Source: Chitinophagaceae bacterium (GTDB lineage: Bacteria > Bacteroidota > Bacteroidia > Chitinophagales > Chitinophagaceae). Taken from it: a stretch of 18,057 nt of DNA. A program made the position numbers and the translations under genes. Of this stretch, positions 14,531 through 18,057 are shown piece by piece (position 1 is the stretch's first letter; each line of letters starts with the position of its first letter). The stretch lies in assembly GCA_025963615.1 (NCBI GenBank), contig JAOQAL010000765.1, forward strand, positions 1 through 18,057. Reading direction: 5' to 3'. The notes beneath the pieces were generated by a model. That model made no database searches. It was not told the origin of the DNA and saw nothing but the letters and a program-made list of their open reading frames with translations.

Positions 14531-15268
14531 ATGAAATTATTTACCGAAATAGGCCGATACCTTCTGATGATTAAAGGGATGTTCTCCAGGCCGGAGAATA
14601 TGAAAATGTACTGGAAAGAATTCATGCATCAATGCTCCGAAATAGGTTTTGGTTCATTGGGTATTGTGGCTATTATTTCCGTATTTATCGGTGCCGTTTC
14701 TACTATTCAGACAGCGTATCAGCTGGTTACCCCCCTGATACCACTTTCCACCATTGCACAGATAGTCCGGGATACCGTTATACTGGAGTTCGCTCCGACT
14801 CTGGTTTGTATCGTCTTGGCAGGAGTAGTCGGCAGCAAAATCGCCAGTGAACTGGGCAATATGCGTGTGAGTGAACAGATCGATGCCCTGGAAATAATGG
14901 GCATTAACACTAAAGCATACCTGGTCATGCCAAAAATAGTGGCGTCGCTTGTCATGATTCCATTGCTGGTCATTTTTTCGATGGTATTGGGCATTCTGGG
15001 CGGTCGCATGGCAGGCAGTGCGGCTGGCATTCTTTCAGTTACTACATTCGATAAAGGGTTGCTGCAGGAATTTGTACCCTACAATGTTTTTTTTGCATTG
15101 GCAAAAGCCTATACCTTCTCATTTATTATTTCGAGTGTGCCCGCCTATTATGGTTATTATGTAAAGGGGGGTGCGTTGGAGATAGGACAATCCAGCACCA
15201 AGGCGGTAGTGACCAGTTGTATCCTATTGCTGTTTGCGGATTATGTATTGTCAGCCTTGTTGCTGTAA
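14531..15268 (+). CDS. mlaE: MlaE-family lipid ABC transporter permease
   Basis: MlaE/YrbE permeases form the inner-membrane channel of Mla/MCE lipid transporters, which move phospholipids between the inner and outer membranes. The signature segment VVGSKIASELGNMRVSEQID, followed by ALEIMGINTKAYLVMPKIVA, is diagnostic. There are about five hydrophobic segments: GFGSLGIVAIISVFIGAVST, FAPTLVCIVLAGVV, SLVMIPLLVIFSMVLGILGG, ALAKAYTFSFIISSVPAYYG and SCILLLFADYVLSALLL. At 245 residues length is normal. It is followed 84 bp later by the MlaF-type ATPase on the same strand, so the two probably form one transporter. The MCE-domain partner (MlaD) is not in the window. Confidence 0.93.
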   Translation: MKLFTEIGRYLLMIKGMFSRPENMKMYWKEFMHQCSEIGFGSLGIVAIISVFIGAVSTIQTAYQLVTPLIPLSTIAQIVRDTVILEFAPTLVCIVLAGVVGSKIASELGNMRVSEQIDALEIMGINTKAYLVMPKIVASLVMIPLLVIFSMVLGILGGRMAGSAAGILSVTTFDKGLLQEFVPYNVFFALAKAYTFSFIISSVPAYYGYYVKGGALEIGQSSTKAVVTSCILLLFADYVLSALLL

Positions 15269-15352
15269 CAGGTTTTTTAGGGCTTGTGAAAAAAAAAATA
15301 AAAATCCTAAATACTACTCTCAGCCAAAGGCCCCAACCCGAAGCTGGTTTTT

Positions 15353-16186
15353 ATGATCGAATTTAAAAACATACGAAAATCATTTGATGGCCGCACCGTG
15401 ATTGACAATGCCAGCGCTGAAATGAAAGCAGGGCAATGTAATCTTATCATTGGTGCCAGCGGCAGCGGAAAAACAGTATTAATGAAATGCATGGTAGGTC
15501 TTTTTGAACCTGACCAGGGCGAGATATTATACAGCGGCCAGAACTTTACCGCGATGAATAATAAGGAAAGAACAGTAATACGAAAGGAAATTGGGATGCT
15601 ATTCCAGGGTTCTGCCTTATTTGACAGCATGAGCGTGCAGAGAAACATTATGTTCCCGTTGAACATGTTTACTGACTGGAGCTATAAGAAAAAAACCGAC
15701 CGTGTTAATGAAGTGCTGGAAAGGGTAAACCTTAAAGACACGAATAAAAAATTCCCTTCGGAATTGAGTGGCGGTATGAAAAAACGGGTAGGTATTGCAA
15801 GGGCCATTGTTTTAAACCCAAAATATCTTTTTTGCGATGAACCCAATTCCGGACTGGACCCGATAACTTCCCTGCTGATTGACAAACTGATCAAAGAAAT
15901 AACGGTGGAGTATAACATTACAACGGTCGTTAATACCCATGACATGAACAGTGTGATGGAAATCGGTAATTACATTCTATATATGCACAAAGGCAAAAAA
16001 GAATGGGAAGGTAGTAACAAGGAAATCATCTTCAGTAAAAATCACCTGTTGAATGAATTCATCTTTGCGTCCGACTTTTTAAAGGATGCCAAGGAAATGC
16101 GGATGCTGGAAGAAACCGGCAAAATACCCAATCTCCGGAACGCAGATGACAGGATTGGCCACTCCAGCCCCAGCGAACCCAGCTGA
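15353..16186 (+). CDS. mlaF: MlaF-type ABC transporter ATP-binding protein
   Basis: This is the ATPase energising the MlaE permease. Walker A is GASGSGKT (residues 34-41), the Q-loop is Gln85 in MLFQGSALFDSM (a pattern typical of MlaF), the signature is LSGGMKKRV (138-146), Walker B is YLFCDEP (158-164) followed by NSGLDP, and the switch is His196 in NTHD. All catalytic motifs are intact. At 277 residues it carries an extra C-terminal tail (from about 245) rich in charged and then Ser/Pro residues. The 84-bp gap from mlaE is longer than usual for this pair and contains A-rich DNA. The next gene downstream is sucD, not an MCE protein. Confidence 0.93.
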   Translation: MIEFKNIRKSFDGRTVIDNASAEMKAGQCNLIIGASGSGKTVLMKCMVGLFEPDQGEILYSGQNFTAMNNKERTVIRKEIGMLFQGSALFDSMSVQRNIMFPLNMFTDWSYKKKTDRVNEVLERVNLKDTNKKFPSELSGGMKKRVGIARAIVLNPKYLFCDEPNSGLDPITSLLIDKLIKEITVEYNITTVVNTHDMNSVMEIGNYILYMHKGKKEWEGSNKEIIFSKNHLLNEFIFASDFLKDAKEMRMLEETGKIPNLRNADDRIGHSSPSEPS

Positions 16187-16187
16187 T

Positions 16188-16216
16188 AGTTTGAGGTTTG
16201 TAGTTTCCGGTTATAA
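16188..16216 (+). repeat. TAGTTT-type repeat remnant after mlaF
   Basis: TAGTTTGAGGTTTGTAGTTT, followed by CCGGTTATAA, carries the same TAGTTT units as the intergenic inverted repeats at 2661-2735 and 14411-14493. ATTATAAACTGG near 16264-16275 could be a partial inverse partner. It is weak and short. Confidence 0.4.
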
Positions 16217-16285
16217 GCGAAAACAGGATATAAATAGCAGTATCAAAAATCAGGAACGACCAATTATAAACTGGCGGCAATCCCT

Positions 16286-16313
16286 TACTTTTGTCCTCCC
16301 GAAAGCTATCGGG
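16286..16313 (+). promoter_or_regulatory. Putative sucD promoter and leader hairpin
   Basis: TACTTTTG (16286-16293) is a perfect TAnnTTTG box; no good -33 is seen. It is followed at once by CCCGA (16298-16302), a 6-nt loop (AAGCTA) and TCGGG (16309-16313), a small hairpin at the expected 5' end of the mRNA. The sucD ATG is 13 bp further on. Confidence 0.5.
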
Positions 16314-16326
16314 CTTAAAAATTATC

Positions 16327-17199
16327 ATGAGTATATTAGTTAATAAGAATTCGAAAATCTTAGTTCAGGGTTTTACCGGCACAGAAGGTACATTTCACGC
16401 TACACAAATGATTGAATACGGAACCGATGTTGTAGGTGGCGTTACGCCTGGTAAAGGAGGCGGAATTCACCTGGACCGGCCCATCTATAATACCGTAGCT
16501 GATTGTGTAAGATCTTCCGGCGCTGATGTAAGTATCATCTTTGTTCCCCCGGCTTTTGCCGCCGATGCTATCATGGAATCGGCCGAAGCTGGTATACGTT
16601 TGGTGGTTTGTATTACGGAAGGAATTCCTATACAGGATATGGTGAGAGTAAAAAATTATTTACAGGGGAAAAAAACAAGATTAATCGGACCTAATTGTCC
16701 CGGTGTTATAACAGCCGGTGAATGCAAGGTTGGCATTATGCCCGGTTTTGTTTTCAAAAAAGGGCGTATTGGTATCGTTTCAAAATCCGGCACATTAACT
16801 TATGAAGCTGCTGACCAGGTAGCCAAGGCAGGACTTGGTATTTCTACAGCAGTTGGAATTGGCGGTGATCCTATCATCGGTACCCCGACAAAAGAAGCTG
16901 TTGAGTTATTTATGAACGATCCTGAAACGGATGCCATCGTAATGATTGGCGAAATAGGTGGTGGTATGGAAGCAGAAGCGGCTTACTGGATTAAAGAATC
17001 AGGAAATAAAAAACCCGTTGTCGGCTTTATCGCAGGTCAGACCGCTCCTCCCGGCAGACGCATGGGACATGCAGGAGCTATTATCGGTGGCGCTGATGAT
17101 ACTGCTGCTGCTAAAATGAAAATTATGAAAGAATGCGGTATTCATGTTGTAAGTAGCCCCGCAGATATTGGTAAAACAATGGCGCAGGTCATAAAATAA
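16327..17199 (+). CDS. sucD: Succinyl-CoA synthetase (ADP-forming) subunit alpha
   Basis: SucD with SucC interconverts succinyl-CoA and succinate with nucleotide phosphorylation in the TCA cycle. The CoA-binding Rossmann domain begins [20 protein letters not shown], with GGVTPGKGG and [21 protein letters not shown] is the conserved loop between the domains. [13 protein letters not shown] and [10 protein letters not shown] follow, and the phosphorylated active-site histidine is His248 in [10 protein letters not shown], equivalent to His246 of the E. coli enzyme. The ATG at 16327 is chosen over an upstream TTG at 16291 because that lies inside the promoter box. At 290 residues it is complete. 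sucC is not adjacent in this window. A strong terminator follows. Confidence 0.97.
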   Translation: MSILVNKNSKILVQGFTGTEGTFHATQMIEYGTDVVGGVTPGKGGGIHLDRPIYNTVADCVRSSGADVSIIFVPPAFAADAIMESAEAGIRLVVCITEGIPIQDMVRVKNYLQGKKTRLIGPNCPGVITAGECKVGIMPGFVFKKGRIGIVSKSGTLTYEAADQVAKAGLGISTAVGIGGDPIIGTPTKEAVELFMNDPETDAIVMIGEIGGGMEAEAAYWIKESGNKKPVVGFIAGQTAPPGRRMGHAGAIIGGADDTAAAKMKIMKECGIHVVSSPADIGKTMAQVIK

Positions 17200-17217
17200 T
17201 CTTGACTATAAAAAATA

Positions 17218-17248
17218 AAAAAACCCTTCGAAACTGGAAGGGTTTTTT
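17218..17248. terminator. Bidirectional intrinsic terminator
   Basis: AAAAAACCCTTC (17218-17229) and GAAGGGTTTTTT (17237-17248) form a perfect stem with a 7-nt loop. The stem is G/C-containing with a T tract on both strands, so it should end sucD transcription on the plus strand and the DUF4476 gene on the minus strand. Confidence 0.9.
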
Positions 17249-17292
17249 AGTATGGAAAAGAATGTGCCTATCTTTAATACTGCTCTTCTCTG

Positions 17293-17306
17293 AGCATCCA
17301 GCATCC
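17293..17306. repeat. Two copies of the heptamer repeat, inverted
   Basis: AGCATCCAGCATCC is the reverse complement of GGATGCTGGATGCT, i.e. two units of the heptamer seen at 1641-1752. It abuts the stop codon of the DUF4476 gene. Confidence 0.6.
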
Positions 17307-17307
17307 A

Positions 17308-18057
17308 CTATTCACAATCCCGGATAAAATAAGCCAGCGCCTCTCGGCTACTGCTGAAATTTAACGCCTCAGCTACGCAATGATAATTTTGTTTGTCTAA
17401 CGTTTTTGAATAAGCTTGTTTGGCAATCTTCAGTTTATTATTTTCAAAACTGAACAAGGACATCATTTCCTTCACCTGGTCTGCTCTGAAGAAGTTGCCG
17501 CTAATAATATAAGATGCTGATTTCATCTTATTGTTTTCAAACCATTCTCTCTGCATAGAAGACATTACCTGGTCAAATTCGCGGTCCGACATCGCCTGTG
17601 CATAGCCGCTGTAACTCTTGTTATCTTCCCAACTCCCGTCATCGCGTTGGCCATGTATGTCGTCCCGGTCATTGTAACCACGGTCATGATCATGCCGGTT
17701 TCTGTCATATCCCTTCCCGGCTATTCGCTGTTCACTGATATCCGCCCGGCCAAACCTGTCAATAGCTATAAGAACACTTGTAGCCGGATTAACAGCCAGG
17801 GAAGCGCTATATACCATTTCAAATTTTCTGCCAGAAGAACGAAAGAAGCCGGATTCCTTCTTCCGGTATACCACGATACTATGGTAGCCTGCATTTACAT
17901 TATCAATCATCAGGGTATTACTGACCGGTTCAAAATTTTTTCCGTCTACTATTACCCGGATGTTTCCCGGTGTTACTGATTTAACCGTAAGCATGCTTTT
18001 AGGTTTTATGTCGGTGGCAAAAACCGCAACGCTCATTAAAAGGGAAGTAAAAAGTGT
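17308..18057 (-). CDS. DUF4476 domain protein, secreted (N-terminus beyond the right edge)
   Basis: The frame is open to the window edge. Upstream of the first visible Met (18036) it reads TLFTSLL, so LFTSLLMSVAVFA is the hydrophobic part of a signal peptide, and the true start lies outside. About 249 residues are visible. An N-terminal beta domain (SVTPGNIRVIVDGKNFEPVS, NAGYHSIVVYRKKE) resembles small PEGA-like surface domains. A strongly charged linker rich in Asp, Arg and His follows (about residues 112-145, with DRNRHDHDRGYNDRDD). The C-terminal region (MSDREFDQVMSSMQREWFEN, FRADQVKEMMSLFSFENNKL, EALAYFIRDCE) is the helical DUF4476 domain, of unknown function and common in Bacteroidota. 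It is predicted to be periplasmic or on the surface. It is convergent with sucD across the shared terminator. Confidence 0.85.
   Translation of the reverse strand, partial: TLFTSLLMSVAVFATDIKPKSMLTVKSVTPGNIRVIVDGKNFEPVSNTLMIDNVNAGYHSIVVYRKKESGFFRSSGRKFEMVYSASLAVNPATSVLIAIDRFGRADISEQRIAGKGYDRNRHDHDRGYNDRDDIHGQRDDGSWEDNKSYSGYAQAMSDREFDQVMSSMQREWFENNKMKSASYIISGNFFRADQVKEMMSLFSFENNKLKIAKQAYSKTLDKQNYHCVAEALNFSSSREALAYFIRDCE

Noticed and set aside
15269..15352. Terminator between mlaE and mlaF
   Set aside because: The A-rich gap has only short partial pairings (TTTAGG with CCTAAA), no stable stem with a T tract; co-transcription remains likely.

Overview
The window looks like a chromosomal segment of a Bacteroidota bacterium, most likely of the Chitinophagaceae or a close relative. 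The reasons are Bacteroidota-type promoters (TTG, about 19 bp, then TAnnTTTG) in front of several genes, almost no Shine-Dalgarno sequences, and families common in that phylum (DUF4476, DUF4442, head-GIN/DUF2807-like, S41 lipoprotein). The genus assignment is inference. Most genes are housekeeping or envelope genes; I see no phage, CRISPR array, IS element, tRNA or rRNA.

Left part (1-5500): the 5' end of secA (minus strand, running off the left edge) diverges from a small lipoprotein gene. Then come atpG (F1 gamma), scpB (chromosome segregation), lysA (lysine biosynthesis), the wreck of a thioredoxin-like gene, and a DUF4442 hotdog protein. The atpG leader is almost entirely a perfect 16-copy heptamer array. 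A hairpin terminator after scpB overlaps the apparent lysA promoter, which would give a nearly leaderless lysA mRNA.

Middle part (5500-12000): a beta-CASP metallo-beta-lactamase RNase-like gene (plus) converges on an S41 peptidase lipoprotein gene (minus). The S41 gene has related palindromic AGCTGCGAG/CTCGCAGCT repeat elements on both sides in the same orientation. Next is a four-gene minus-strand operon: ABC ATPase, ABC-2 type membrane protein, YtrA-type GntR repressor and a membrane-anchored head-GIN-like protein. Its promoter is an excellent Bacteroidota consensus, with a near-perfect 22-bp palindrome just downstream of the -7 box. This resembles the autoregulated ytr-type stress transporters of Firmicutes, with the last gene as a lineage-specific addition.

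Right part (12000-18057): maeB (malic enzyme fused to a phosphotransacetylase-like domain), an MlaE permease and MlaF ATPase pair without a visible MCE protein, sucD (succinyl-CoA synthetase alpha), a strong bidirectional terminator, and a DUF4476 secreted protein on the minus strand that runs off the right edge.

The most striking non-genic property is the variety of dispersed low-complexity intergenic repeats: GCTGGAT heptamers, AGCTGCGAG palindromes, a CTCTGTGTGCCTCTG type, and TAGTTTA inverted repeats. The most unusual single items are the heptamer-filled atpG leader, the repeat-bracketed S41 gene, and the operator/promoter of the ABC-GntR-GIN operon.
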